From Paenibacillus hexagrammi (GTDB taxonomy: Bacteria > Bacillota > Bacilli > Paenibacillales > NBRC-103111), in NCBI RefSeq assembly GCF_021513275.1, contig NZ_CP090978.1, forward strand, positions 1,364,001 to 1,428,000: a DNA stretch of 64,000 bases, given 5' to 3'. This document shows, piece by piece, positions 36,239-46,986 of the stretch. Position 1 is the first letter of the stretch; each line of letters opens with the position of its first letter. The position numbers and the translations under genes are program-made. A model generated the notes under the pieces. That model was given only the letters and a program-made list of their open reading frames with translations. It made no database searches and was not told the origin of the DNA.

Positions 36239-39200
36239 AGCCATGGAGGATGCGGGGTATACTCGCGAAACATTGGGTTCGAACCGTGAGTCAGGTCTGG
36301 ATGGAGACGTTGGGGTTTATGTAGGAGTCATGTATGAGGATTACCAACTTTTTGGAGTCGAGGAACAGACGCTGGGAAGACCGATAGCAGCTGGCGGAAC
36401 CTTAGCATCCATCGCTAATCGCGTGTCCTATTTCTTCAATTTACACGGACCGAGCATGGCTGTGGAAACGATGTGCTCCTCCTCATTAACAGCCATTCAT
36501 CTGGCTTGTCAAAGTATTCAGCGAGGCGGTTGTGAACTGGCCATCGCAGGAGGAGTGAATATCTCCCTTCATCCGAATAAATATTTGAAGCTCAGCCAAG
36601 GGAAATTTATTTCCAGCAAAGGAAGATGTGAAAGCTTTGGGGAAGGCGGCGACGGTTACGTACCCGGCGAAGGGGTAGGGGCCATATTGCTAAAGCCGCT
36701 ATCGAAGGCAATCGCAGACGGCGACCAGATCTATGGGGTTATCAAAGGGACAGCCATTAATCACGGAGGAAAGACCAACGGATATACGGTACCTAGCCCC
36801 AATGCGCAAGGTGACCTAATAGGTAAAGCTTTGAAAGAAGCTGGAGTCAATCCGCGGACCATCAGTTATTTGGAAGCCCACGGAACCGGAACAGAATTGG
36901 GAGATCCGATTGAAATTACCGGCTTAACCCGGGCGTTTGGCCGAAATACGCCTGACAAACAATTTTGTGCGATAGGGTCGGTAAAGTCGAACATCGGGCA
37001 TTGTGAAGGCGCAGCGGGGATAGCGGGACTAACCAAAGTATTACTGCAATTCAAACATGGCCAAATCGTGCCGTCGCTCCATTCAAAGGTATTGAATCCT
37101 TATATAGAATTTAAGGAAACTCCTTTTGTGGTGGAGCAAGAACTAAGGGAATGGAAGCGACCATGGATCGAAATCGACGGAGAGCTCAAAGAATACCCTA
37201 GACGGGCGGGAGTATCCTCTTTTGGAGCGGGAGGATCCAACGCCCATTTGATTATTGAAGAATACATGTCCGAAGTACGGGAACGTGCCGAATCTGCGGT
37301 TAGTCCCGAGAATACGGCGATTATTGTATTATCGGCTAAGAATGAGGAACGCCTGCAGGAGCAAGTGGTGCGATTGATTGCCGCTATTCAAGAACAGCCG
37401 CTCACCGAGAAGGATTTAATCGATACCGCCTATACACTTCAAGTAGGGCGGGAAGCGATGGAAGAACGTTTGGCCGTGATCGTAAGTTCTCTGAAGGACC
37501 TACAGGCAAAGCTGACAGGTTACTTGGAAGGCAAAGACGATATCGAAGGCCTGTACCGGGGACAGATCAAACGCAGTAAGGAGGCCGTGTCAGTTTTCAC
37601 AGCGGATGAAGACCTGCTTACAGCGATAGACGCCTGGATCAGTAAAAGGAAATACGGAAAACTGCTTGATTTATGGGTAAAAGGATTAAGTATAGACTGG
37701 AATCGGCTTTACCCAGGGACCAAGCCGCGCCGCATCAGCCTGCCGACGTATCCTTTTGCCAAAGAGAGATATTGGATTCCGGAAAGTCAGACTGGACTCG
37801 CCCATGGCACTGTAGCACCAATAACCGGCAGTGTGATTCATCCCTTATTGCATCAAAATACTTCCGATCTGACGGAACAACGGTTTAGCACAACATGGAC
37901 GGGGCGGGAGTTTTTCTTAACCGATCATGTGATCAAAGGACAACGGGTACTCCCGGGGGCAGCTTGTTTGGAGATGGCGCGTGCGGCAGTAGCGGAGGCT
38001 ACAAGAGAAGGAGACGAAGTCGCAATCAAACTGAAAAACGTCGTATGGACGCAGCCTATCGTCGTAGGAGAACAACCGCTTCGAATGCATATTGGGCTGT
38101 ATCCCGAAGATAACGGGGAGATTGAGTATGAAATCTATCGAGAGGATGAAGCGGACTTTGCCGAATCGGTCGTATACGGACAAGGCAGAGCTCTGCTAAG
38201 CCCAGTGAAGGAAAAGCAGATATTACATCTCAAAGATGTGCAGGAGGAGTGCAATCTAAGCATTCTCACATCCGAAGAACTGTACAAGACGTTTCGAATG
38301 ATCGGAATCGAGTACGGACCGGGGCATCAAGGAATTGAGAACGTATATTTGGGAAAAGATCAAGCGTTGGCAGAGCTGTCATTGCCAATGTCGATCCGGA
38401 ATACACAGGATCAGTATGTTCTCCATCCCAGCATCCTGGATTCTGCGCTCCAAGCGACAATCGGGCTTCGAATAGGCGGCGAAGACCTGAAGCCAGCGCT
38501 TCCTTTTGCCTTGCGGGAGATTGAAATTCTTGGCAGATGCACACCGAAGATGTGGGCATGGATTCGGAATAGTACCAACAGTCATGCGGGGGATCGTGTA
38601 AGAAAATTAGATATTGATGTATGTGACGAACAAGGCAATGTCTGTATACGGATGAAGGAGCTTTCCTCCAGAGCGCTGGAGGGAGAGAAGAATACGATCG
38701 AATCCGCGATCGCATCAGAGCTATTCATGCTTGAACCCGTCTGGGAAGAGCGATTGAATGCTCGCCAAAGTTCTGCTGCTGATTATGCTCAACATCTGAT
38801 TCTTTTATGTGAACTAAGTAACGTCACCTCAGAGGCTATTGAAGAGCGGATAAACGGGGTACGATGTGTCACATTGCATTCCCCGCAGCTCAGTATTGCG
38901 GAACGATTCCAACGTTATGCAGTCAGGGTATTTGAAGAAATTCAGAGCCTGGCAAAGTTGAAACCAAAGAAAGAAATACTCATTCAACTAGTAGTTCCAA
39001 ATCAAGGAGAAGAAAAACTCTTCTCGGGCTTGCTGGGACTTTTGAAAACGGCGCAAATTGAGAATCCCAAATTGATCGGACAACTGATTGAAGTGGAAGC
39101 GAGTGAAGGGGTAGAAGGGTTAAAAGTAATGCTGGAAGCCAGCAGCGCCATCAGAGAGCAGCACATTCGCTATCAATCAGGTAAGCAGTTGGTTACAAGA

Positions 39201-42200
39201 TGGAAGGAACTCGAGGTGCAACCTGAAGCGGGCGACCTCCCTTGGAAAGACCGAGGTGTGTATCTCATCACCGGGGGATTGGGCGGCTTAGGACTTGTAT
39301 TCGCGGAAGAGATTGCGGCGCGGGTTCAAGAGTCGGTGTTAATTCTAACCGGCCGTTCTTCGCTGAATGAGGTCAAACAAGCCCGATTGAAAAAGCTTGA
39401 AAACCTGGGAGCACATATCGTATATCGGCAAGTCGATGTAACGGATCAACAAGCAGTGACAGAATTGATACGAAGCCTTCACGAACAATTCGGTCATATC
39501 GATGGCATTATTCATAGCGCTGGATTAATTAAAGATAATTTTATTATTAAAAAGACGAAAGATGAATTTGTAGAAGTATTAGCTCCAAAGGTCACCGGAT
39601 TGGAAAACTTGGATCAGGCAAGTAAAGATTTGAGACTGGATTTCTTTATTCTCTTCTCTTCATTGACGGGGAGGTTCGGTAATATAGGGCAGGCGGATTA
39701 CTCAACCGCCAATGCTTTTATGGATGCATATGCCAATTACCGTAACCGAATGGTCCAGTTGAACCGACGACATGGGAAAACGTTATCGGTAAATTGGCCG
39801 TTATGGCGAGATGGCGGAATGGGTGTTGACCAAGAACGCGAAAAGATAATGACACAGAACACTGGGATGATCCCGATGCAAACACAGACAGGGATCCGCG
39901 CCTTGTACCAGGGCTTGGCATTGAGAAATGAGCAGGTCGTGGTGATGGAGGGGGACATCGGCCAGTTCCGAGCCAATCTTATCGAGCCAACCCATCACCA
40001 AGACAGAATGACAAATCAGAATACGGTTACCGGAGATGACTCAAAAGGCACAGCTCACAGTGAGGAATTACTTTACGAAAAAGCTATCAATTACTTAAAG
40101 AAAATGCTTGCTTCCGTCATCAAGCTCCCAAGTAATCGAATTGAAGCGGATGTCAAGCTAGAAGTATACGGAATCGATTCGGTTATGGTCATGCAAGTAA
40201 CGAATCTATTAGAAAAGGAATTCGGTTCATTATCGAAAACATTACTTTTTGAATACCAAAGTATTCAGGAATTGGCCGGATATTTGGTTGAGACACACCG
40301 GGAGCAGCTGCAGAAGATATGGGGTATTGAAGATAAAGCAGCGACCTCGATTACTCAGGATCAACGCACTGGAATAGACAATACAAAGATTGCGCCTAAA
40401 AGCCGTAGACGAAAACGGTTTGCCTCCTCTAAGGAATCTTCCGCAGAGAAAGGAAATGAGGCCTTTGACGTTGCCATTATTGGGGTTTCGGGGAGGTATC
40501 CGGGGGCGAGAAATCTTCAGGAATTCTGGAACAATTTGCGGGACGGAAAGGATAGCATTATTGAAATTCCTAAAGAACGCTGGGATTCCAGCGTATACTA
40601 TGACGAAGATAAAACGAAACCTGGAAAGATGTATTCCAAGTGGGGAGGATTTTTGGAGGGTGTCGATCAATTCGATCCGCTTTTCTTCAATATTTCCCCG
40701 CGCGAAGCGGAACTGATGGATCCTCAGGAACGATTATTTTTGGAATGTGTGTATGAAGCGATGGAGGATGCGGGATATACTCGCGAAACATTGGGTTCAT
40801 ATCGCGGATTGGGTCTGGAAGGCAACGTTGGGGTTTATGTAGGTGTCATGTATGATGAGTATCAGCTTTTCGGGGCTCAGGAACAGATGCTGGGAAGACC
40901 GGTCTTGTCGGGAGGAACCTTAGCTTCAATCGCCAACCGGGTGTCCTATTTCTTCAATTTCCATGGACCCAGCATGGCTGTGGAAACGATGTGTTCCTCC
41001 TCATTAACGGCCATTCATCTGGCTTGTCAAAGTATCCAGCGGGGTGGATGTGAACTGGCGATAGCGGGGGGAGTGAATGTATCTCTTCACCCGAATAAAT
41101 ACCTGAAGCTCAGCCAAGGGAAGTTCACTTCCAGTAAAGGAAGATGCGAAAGCTTCGGGGAAGGCGGCGACGGATACGTGCCCGGCGAAGGTGTAGGGGC
41201 CGTATTGCTAAAGCCGCTATCGAAAGCCATCGCAGACGGCGACCAGATCTATGGGGTTATCAAGGGGACTGCCATTAATCACGGAGGAAAGAATAATGGA
41301 TATACGGTACCTAGCCCTAATGCGCAAGGAGTTCTAGTGGGTCATGCTTTGAAAGAAGCTGGAGTCAATCCGCGGACCATTAGTTATTTGGAAGCCCACG
41401 GAACCGGAACGTCCTTGGGAGATCCGATTGAAATTAACGGGTTGACTCGGGCATTTGGCCAGGATATATCTGACAAGCAGTTTTGCGCAATTGGCTCAGT
41501 GAAGTCGAACATCGGGCATTGCGAAGGCGCCGCCGGTATAGCGGGATTAACGAAAGTATTATTGCAATTCAAGTATGGCCAAATCGTACCGTCTCTCCAT
41601 TCCAAGGTGCTGAATCCTCATATTGACTTTAAGGAGACTCCTTTTGTGGTGCAGCAGGAACTGACGGAGTGGAAGCGTCCATGGATCGAGATCGACGGAG
41701 AGCTCAGAGAATACCCAAGACGGGCGGGAATATCCTCCTTTGGGGCTGGAGGAGCTAATGCCCATATGGTCATCGAAGAATATGTATCGGAAGACGGGGT
41801 GAGGGCTGAACGTGCGGTAAGTCCCGACAATCCGGTCATGATTGTATTGTCGGCCAAGAATGAAGAACGCCTGAAGGAGCAAGTGGGGCGATTAATTGCT
41901 GCCATTCAAGAGCAGCCACTCAGCGAGAAGGATTTAATGGATACGGCCTATACGCTCCAAGTGGGGCGTGAAGCGATGGAAGAACGTCTGGCCATCATCG
42001 TAAGTTCCCTGAAGGAGCTACAGGAAAAGCTGACAAATTATTTGGATGGAAAAGACGATATTGAAGACCTGTACCGGGGACAGATTAAACGGAATAAGGA
42101 GACTATGGCCATCTTCGCTGCTGATGAAGACATGGTCCAGATAATAGACGCCTGGATAAGTAAACGCAAATATGGAAAGCTGCTTGATTTATGGGTGAAA

Positions 42201-44144
42201 GGTTTCAATGTGGATTGGAATAAGTTGTATCCGGGGATTAAGCCGCGCCGTATCAGCCTGCCGACGTATCCTTTTGCCAAAGAGAGATACTGGATTCCGG
42301 AAAGTGAGACTGGACTCGCCGGTGGCACAGTAGCACCTATTGCGGGTACTGTAATCCATCCCTTCTTGCATCAAAATACGTCCGACCTGACCGAGCAGCG
42401 ATTTAGCACAACATGGACGGGGCGGGAGTTTTTCTTAACCGATCATGTGATCAAAGGACAACGGGTACTCCCAGGGGCAGCTTGTTTGGAGATGGCGCGT
42501 GCGGCAGTAGCGGAGGCGACACGGGAACAAGACGGGGCTGTGATCAAACTGAAAAATGTGGTGTGGACACAGCCTGTCGTTGCAGGGGAACAACCGCTTC
42601 GGGTTCATATCGGACTGTATCCGGATCATGACGGGGAGATTGAATACGAAATCTACCGCGAGGATGAAGCAGACCCCAGTGAATCGGTCGTATACAGCCA
42701 AGGCCGCGCCGTACTTAGCCACATGGACGAAAAGCCGGTATTACCTCTGAAGGCTTTGCAGGAGGAATGTAGTCAAAGAAGTCTCTCATCCAACGAGCTG
42801 TATCAGGCATTCCGGGCGTTGGGAATCGAGTATGGCCCCGGACATCAGGGGATTGAGAAGGTAGATGTGGGAGAAGGTCAAGCTTTGGCGGAATTGTCAT
42901 TGCCTGTGTCTGTCAGGGACACCCAGGACCAGTATGTTCTCCATCCGAGCATCCTGGATTCCGCGCTCCAAGCGTCAATCGGACTGCGGGTCGGCAGTGA
43001 GGACCTGAAGCCAGCGCTTCCTTTTGCCTTGCGGGAGATTGAAATTCTCGGTGCATGCACGCCGAGAATGTGGGCATGGATTCGGAATAGTACCAACAGT
43101 CATGCGGGGGATCGAGTAAGGAAATTAGATATTGATATATGTGATGAGCAAGGCAATGTCTGCATACGGATGAAGGAACTTTCCTCCAGAGTGCTGGAAG
43201 CAGAGATGGATTCGACCGAACCTTCGGATGCACCGGAGCTTTTCATGCTTGAACCTGTCTGGGAAGAGCGATTAACTGCTCAGCAAAGTTCTGCTGCTGA
43301 TTATGCTCAGCATCTGATTCTTTTATGTGAACTAAGTAACGTCAACTCAGAGGCTATTGAAGAGCGGATGAACGGGGTACGCTGTGTCACATTGCAATCT
43401 CCGCAGCAAAGTATTGCGGAACGATTCCAACGTTATGCAGTCCGGGTATTTGAAGAAATTCAGAGCCTTGTCAAGGAGAAATCAAAGAAAGAAATACTCA
43501 TTCAACTTGTAGTTCCGAATCAAGGAGAAGAGGAGCTATTCTCGGGCTTGCTGGGACTTTTGAAAACGGCGCAAATGGAGAATCCCAAATTGATCGGACA
43601 ACTGATTGAAGTAGAAGCGAATGAAGGAGCAGAAGGGTTGGAAGTAATGCTGGAAGCCAGCAGCGCCACCAGAGAGCAGCACATTCGCTATCAATCAGGT
43701 AAGCAGTTGGTTACTAGATGGAAGGAAATCGAGGTGCAGCCTGAAGCGGGCGACCTCCCTTGGAAAGACCGAGGTGTGTATCTCATCACCGGAGGATTGG
43801 GCGGCTTAGGACTTGTGTTCGCGAAAGAAATTGCGGCGCGGGTTCAAGAATCGGTGTTAATTCTAACCGGCCGATCTTCGCTGAATGAGGCCAGCAGAGC
43901 GAAGTTGAAAGAGCTTGAAACACAGGGCGCAAATATCGTATATCGGCAAGTGGATGTAACGGATCAACAAGAGGTGACAGAATTAATACGAAATCTTCAG
44001 GAACAATTCGGTCATATCGATGGCATTATTCATAGCGCCGGAGTAATTAGAGACAATTATATGATGAATAAGACGAAAGATGAATTTATAGAAGTATTGG
44101 CCCCCAAAGGTTGCCGGATTGGAAAACTTGGACCAGGCAAGTAA
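36198..44144 (+). CDS. PKS B, fragment 4: KS3-DH3-KR3-ACP3-KS4-DH4-KR4 (part)
   Basis: Residue numbers are within this 2648-aa frame. KS3 (ETMCSSS, C93; EAHGTGT, H228; KSNIGH), DH3 (DHVIKGQRVLPG, H577; HPSILDSALQA), KR3 (GGLGGLG about 1025; GQADYSTANAF), ACP3 (YGIDSVMVMQ, S1328), KS4 (C1599), DH4 (H2083; HPSILDSALQA) and the first part of KR4 (about 2530). Both modules should make an alpha,beta double bond. The VETMCSSS form of KS3, KS4 and KS7 agrees with KSs that accept an upstream olefin. The two modules are near-copies offset by about 4.52 kb. The frame is lost at AAA (44106-44108), where AA would continue LAPKVAGLENLDQASKD. Confidence 0.92.
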   Translation: MDPQERLFLECVYEAMEDAGYTRETLGSNRESGLDGDVGVYVGVMYEDYQLFGVEEQTLGRPIAAGGTLASIANRVSYFFNLHGPSMAVETMCSSSLTAIHLACQSIQRGGCELAIAGGVNISLHPNKYLKLSQGKFISSKGRCESFGEGGDGYVPGEGVGAILLKPLSKAIADGDQIYGVIKGTAINHGGKTNGYTVPSPNAQGDLIGKALKEAGVNPRTISYLEAHGTGTELGDPIEITGLTRAFGRNTPDKQFCAIGSVKSNIGHCEGAAGIAGLTKVLLQFKHGQIVPSLHSKVLNPYIEFKETPFVVEQELREWKRPWIEIDGELKEYPRRAGVSSFGAGGSNAHLIIEEYMSEVRERAESAVSPENTAIIVLSAKNEERLQEQVVRLIAAIQEQPLTEKDLIDTAYTLQVGREAMEERLAVIVSSLKDLQAKLTGYLEGKDDIEGLYRGQIKRSKEAVSVFTADEDLLTAIDAWISKRKYGKLLDLWVKGLSIDWNRLYPGTKPRRISLPTYPFAKERYWIPESQTGLAHGTVAPITGSVIHPLLHQNTSDLTEQRFSTTWTGREFFLTDHVIKGQRVLPGAACLEMARAAVAEATREGDEVAIKLKNVVWTQPIVVGEQPLRMHIGLYPEDNGEIEYEIYREDEADFAESVVYGQGRALLSPVKEKQILHLKDVQEECNLSILTSEELYKTFRMIGIEYGPGHQGIENVYLGKDQALAELSLPMSIRNTQDQYVLHPSILDSALQATIGLRIGGEDLKPALPFALREIEILGRCTPKMWAWIRNSTNSHAGDRVRKLDIDVCDEQGNVCIRMKELSSRALEGEKNTIESAIASELFMLEPVWEERLNARQSSAADYAQHLILLCELSNVTSEAIEERINGVRCVTLHSPQLSIAERFQRYAVRVFEEIQSLAKLKPKKEILIQLVVPNQGEEKLFSGLLGLLKTAQIENPKLIGQLIEVEASEGVEGLKVMLEASSAIREQHIRYQSGKQLVTRWKELEVQPEAGDLPWKDRGVYLITGGLGGLGLVFAEEIAARVQESVLILTGRSSLNEVKQARLKKLENLGAHIVYRQVDVTDQQAVTELIRSLHEQFGHIDGIIHSAGLIKDNFIIKKTKDEFVEVLAPKVTGLENLDQASKDLRLDFFILFSSLTGRFGNIGQADYSTANAFMDAYANYRNRMVQLNRRHGKTLSVNWPLWRDGGMGVDQEREKIMTQNTGMIPMQTQTGIRALYQGLALRNEQVVVMEGDIGQFRANLIEPTHHQDRMTNQNTVTGDDSKGTAHSEELLYEKAINYLKKMLASVIKLPSNRIEADVKLEVYGIDSVMVMQVTNLLEKEFGSLSKTLLFEYQSIQELAGYLVETHREQLQKIWGIEDKAATSITQDQRTGIDNTKIAPKSRRRKRFASSKESSAEKGNEAFDVAIIGVSGRYPGARNLQEFWNNLRDGKDSIIEIPKERWDSSVYYDEDKTKPGKMYSKWGGFLEGVDQFDPLFFNISPREAELMDPQERLFLECVYEAMEDAGYTRETLGSYRGLGLEGNVGVYVGVMYDEYQLFGAQEQMLGRPVLSGGTLASIANRVSYFFNFHGPSMAVETMCSSSLTAIHLACQSIQRGGCELAIAGGVNVSLHPNKYLKLSQGKFTSSKGRCESFGEGGDGYVPGEGVGAVLLKPLSKAIADGDQIYGVIKGTAINHGGKNNGYTVPSPNAQGVLVGHALKEAGVNPRTISYLEAHGTGTSLGDPIEINGLTRAFGQDISDKQFCAIGSVKSNIGHCEGAAGIAGLTKVLLQFKYGQIVPSLHSKVLNPHIDFKETPFVVQQELTEWKRPWIEIDGELREYPRRAGISSFGAGGANAHMVIEEYVSEDGVRAERAVSPDNPVMIVLSAKNEERLKEQVGRLIAAIQEQPLSEKDLMDTAYTLQVGREAMEERLAIIVSSLKELQEKLTNYLDGKDDIEDLYRGQIKRNKETMAIFAADEDMVQIIDAWISKRKYGKLLDLWVKGFNVDWNKLYPGIKPRRISLPTYPFAKERYWIPESETGLAGGTVAPIAGTVIHPFLHQNTSDLTEQRFSTTWTGREFFLTDHVIKGQRVLPGAACLEMARAAVAEATREQDGAVIKLKNVVWTQPVVAGEQPLRVHIGLYPDHDGEIEYEIYREDEADPSESVVYSQGRAVLSHMDEKPVLPLKALQEECSQRSLSSNELYQAFRALGIEYGPGHQGIEKVDVGEGQALAELSLPVSVRDTQDQYVLHPSILDSALQASIGLRVGSEDLKPALPFALREIEILGACTPRMWAWIRNSTNSHAGDRVRKLDIDICDEQGNVCIRMKELSSRVLEAEMDSTEPSDAPELFMLEPVWEERLTAQQSSAADYAQHLILLCELSNVNSEAIEERMNGVRCVTLQSPQQSIAERFQRYAVRVFEEIQSLVKEKSKKEILIQLVVPNQGEEELFSGLLGLLKTAQMENPKLIGQLIEVEANEGAEGLEVMLEASSATREQHIRYQSGKQLVTRWKEIEVQPEAGDLPWKDRGVYLITGGLGGLGLVFAKEIAARVQESVLILTGRSSLNEASRAKLKELETQGANIVYRQVDVTDQQEVTELIRNLQEQFGHIDGIIHSAGVIRDNYMMNKTKDEFIEVLAPKGCRIGKLGPGK

Positions 44145-44560
44145 AGATTTAAGATTGGATTTCTTTATTCTCTTCTCTTCATTGACGGGAAGGTTCGGAA
44201 ATATAGGGCAGGCAGACTACGCAACCGCCAATGCTTTTATGGATGCATATGCCAATTACCGTAACCGATTGGTCCAATTGAACCGACGCCATGGGAGTAC
44301 GTTATCGGTAAATTGGCCGTTATGGCGAGATGGCGGAATGGGTGTTGACCAAGAACGCGAAAAAATGATGACACAACATACAGGGATGATCCCGATGCGG
44401 ACTCAGACAGGAATCCGCGCCTTGTACCAAGTCTTAGTATCGAGAAACGCCCAGGTCATGGTGATGGAGGGGAATCTGGCAAAAATGAAGCAAAAAATGC
44501 TTTCGACTCCCGCTGCACCAGAACCGAAAGTTGTTGTTAAAAGGCCTGAATCTTCGGCCA
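36198..44560 (+). repeat. Tandem near-identical PKS modules (modules 3 and 4)
   Basis: Bases from about 36198 to 40000 recur from about 40716 to 44520 with an offset of about 4518 bp, often identical over tens of bases (for example the KS start MDPQERLFLECVYEAMEDAGYTR region and the KR start). Parts of modules 6 and 7 (about 51700-53700 and 55760-57600) belong to the same repeat family. Such repeats promote recombination and can collapse in assembly. Confidence 0.8.
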
Positions 44561-46512
44561 GCGGCGTCACGAATAACTTGCTTGATCAAGTTCAGAAAGC
44601 GTTAGTGCAGATGATGTCGCAGTTGTTGAAGGTGAAGAGTGACGATATTAGCTTAGATGTTGTTTTGAATGAATATGGATTTGACTCCATAACATTTACG
44701 CAATATACCAATATGATCAACCAGGAATACCAGCTTGAACTTGCCCCAACCATATTTTTTGAATATTCCAGCTTGGAAAGTTTCTCTACCTACTTGATCC
44801 AGGAACACCAAGCCGCTTTAGCAAGTAAATTGGATGTAATAACGCACGCTGCGGTTCCAATGCCAGGGGAAGAAAAATCGAAAGAGGTTAAGCTTTCGGG
44901 TAAAAGACAGCGCTCGCGGTTTGTTTCAGCCCAGACCTTGCCCGTAACCAAATCCAATCCTATCATCTCCGAACCTATTGCGATTGTTGGCATGAGCGGG
45001 GCTTTTCCTATGGCTGAGGATTTGAAAGAATTTTGGAGTAATCTAGCGGCAGGGAAAGACTGTATCAGCGAAATTCCCAAAGAACGCTGGGACTGGCGTG
45101 AGTATTATGGGGATCCAATCCAAGAAGCCAATAAAACCAATATTAAGTGGGGCGGTTTTATGGATGGAATCGCTGATTTTGACCCGTTGTTTTTTGGCAT
45201 TTCGCCACGGGAAGCTGAGCTTATGGATCCACAGCAGCGCATGCTTATGACTTATGTTTGGAAAGCGATTGAGGATGCCGGATATTCGGCTCAAAGCCTT
45301 TCGGGAACTAAAACCGGCATATTTGTAGGAACGGCCAATAGCGGCTACAGCGGATTGATATCCCGAGCGAAAGTGTCAATCGAAGGGTACAGTTCGACCG
45401 GGTCAGTTGCTTCGATGGGACCGAATCGGATGAGTTATTTTTTAAATATTCATGGTCCAAGCGAACCCGTTGAGACCGCGTGCTCAAGTTCATTGGTAGC
45501 GATCCATAGAGCTGTGAACGCCATTGAGACAGGCAGCTGCGACATGGCGATTGTTGGCGGCATTAACACGCTCGTGACGCCCGAGCCTTACATCAGTTTC
45601 AACAAAGCTGGGATGCTCTGTGAAGACGGACGCTGTAAGACGTTTTCAAACCGTGCCAATGGTTATGTGCGAGGTGAAGGGGTTGGCATGCTCTTTTTGA
45701 AAAAGTTGGGGGATGCGGAACAAGCCGGCGATCATATTTATGGGGTAATCCGCGCCACGGCCGAAAATCACGGAGGTAGGGCCAATTCCTTGACGGCGCC
45801 TAACCCGAAAGCGCAAGCGGAGCTGTTGAAAACGGCGTACACGAAGGCTGGAATTGATCCGAGAACGGTTACTTATATTGAAGCCCATGGAACAGGAACT
45901 GAACTTGGCGACCCCATCGAAATCAACGGTTTGAAAACAGCATTTAAGGAGTTGTATCAAATCGCGGGAGATTCCGACAACATAGCTGCTAATTGCGGAT
46001 TGGGCTCAGTGAAGACGAATATCGGTCATTTGGAACTGGCAGCAGGAGTCGCAGGAGTTATTAAAGTATTGCTGCAAATGAAACACAAAGCGCTGGCTAA
46101 AAGCCTTCATTGTGAAACGGTTAACCCTTATATTCAACTTCAAGACAGCCCATTCTATATTGTGCAAGAAACCAAAGAATGGAGTTCTGTTCAGGATGCT
46201 CAAGGCCGAGAAGTCCCCCGCAGGGCTGGGGTTAGTTCTTTTGGATTTGGAGGAGCCAACGCCCATGTGGTACTTGAGGAATACATTCCTAAAGTGCGGG
46301 AACGTTCCAAATTAGCGGTTAGTCCCGAGAATCCGGCCATTATCGTATTGTCGGCCAAGAATGAGGAACGCCTGAAAGAACAAGTGCAGCGCTTGATGGT
46401 CGACATTCAGGAACAGCCATTTACCGACAAAGATTTGATCGATATCGCCTATACACTCCAGGTAGGGCGGGAAGTGATGGAAGAACGCCTGGCCATCATT
46501 GCCGGATCCTGA
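44119..46512 (+). CDS. PKS B, fragment 5: KR4 (end)-ACP4-KS5
   Basis: Continues KR4 from GLENLDQASKDLRLDFFILFSSLTG (catalytic Tyr in GQADYATANAF). ACP4 is NEYGFDSITFTQ, S190. KS5 follows (VETACSSS, C455; EAHGTGTELGD; KTNIGH). KS5 differs in sequence from KS3/KS4/KS7, but its downstream linker (SPENPAIIVLSAKNEERL) is shared with them. The frame is lost at CC (46508-46509), where CCC would continue AGSLKELQEKL. Confidence 0.88.
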   Translation: MENLDQASKDLRLDFFILFSSLTGRFGNIGQADYATANAFMDAYANYRNRLVQLNRRHGSTLSVNWPLWRDGGMGVDQEREKMMTQHTGMIPMRTQTGIRALYQVLVSRNAQVMVMEGNLAKMKQKMLSTPAAPEPKVVVKRPESSASGVTNNLLDQVQKALVQMMSQLLKVKSDDISLDVVLNEYGFDSITFTQYTNMINQEYQLELAPTIFFEYSSLESFSTYLIQEHQAALASKLDVITHAAVPMPGEEKSKEVKLSGKRQRSRFVSAQTLPVTKSNPIISEPIAIVGMSGAFPMAEDLKEFWSNLAAGKDCISEIPKERWDWREYYGDPIQEANKTNIKWGGFMDGIADFDPLFFGISPREAELMDPQQRMLMTYVWKAIEDAGYSAQSLSGTKTGIFVGTANSGYSGLISRAKVSIEGYSSTGSVASMGPNRMSYFLNIHGPSEPVETACSSSLVAIHRAVNAIETGSCDMAIVGGINTLVTPEPYISFNKAGMLCEDGRCKTFSNRANGYVRGEGVGMLFLKKLGDAEQAGDHIYGVIRATAENHGGRANSLTAPNPKAQAELLKTAYTKAGIDPRTVTYIEAHGTGTELGDPIEINGLKTAFKELYQIAGDSDNIAANCGLGSVKTNIGHLELAAGVAGVIKVLLQMKHKALAKSLHCETVNPYIQLQDSPFYIVQETKEWSSVQDAQGREVPRRAGVSSFGFGGANAHVVLEEYIPKVRERSKLAVSPENPAIIVLSAKNEERLKEQVQRLMVDIQEQPFTDKDLIDIAYTLQVGREVMEERLAIIAGS

Positions 46513-46604
46513 AGGAACTTCAGGAAAAGCTCACAAGCTTCCTGAAAGGTCAGGAAACTATCGAAAACCTATACCGGGGGCAGATTAAAGGTAATAAGCG
46601 AATC

Positions 46605-46967
46605 GTGTCCACCTCTACTACGAATGAGGATCTGGATAAAGCGATTGATTTGTGGATCAGCAATAAAAAGTACGAAGAGCTGCTTGATCTATGGGTGAAA
46701 GGAATGAGCATGGACTGGAACAGGCTATACCCGGGCATCAAGCCGCATCGAGTCAGCTTGCCGACGTATCCTTTTGCTAAAGAGAGATACTGGGTTCCCG
46801 AAAATAAGATTCAATCGGAAACCAACCCTATATCATCACAAAATAAAGCTCAACTGGATGATCTCTTATATGAACAATTAATTGATCAAGTGTTAGAAGA
46901 TTCCATTACTATCGATGTTGCGGTTCGGAAAGTAAAAGAATTTATGGAAGTAGGAAATGGGATTTAG
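46605..46967 (+). CDS. PKS B, fragment 6: KS5 linker and C-terminal docking segment
   Basis: Coding in this frame begins near 46510. It holds the post-KS linker (LLDLWVKGMSMDWNRLYPG, SLPTYPFAKERYWVPE) and a helical tail, DDLLYEQLIDQVLEDSITID, likely a docking element that joins KS5 to the DH5 at the start of PKS C. Splitting a module between KS and DH is common in trans-AT systems. The stop at 46967 looks genuine because a ribosome site and a new start follow within 20 bp. Confidence 0.8.
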   Translation: MSTSTTNEDLDKAIDLWISNKKYEELLDLWVKGMSMDWNRLYPGIKPHRVSLPTYPFAKERYWVPENKIQSETNPISSQNKAQLDDLLYEQLIDQVLEDSITIDVAVRKVKEFMEVGNGI

Positions 46968-46986
46968 TTCATTCTGGAGGTTAGCT

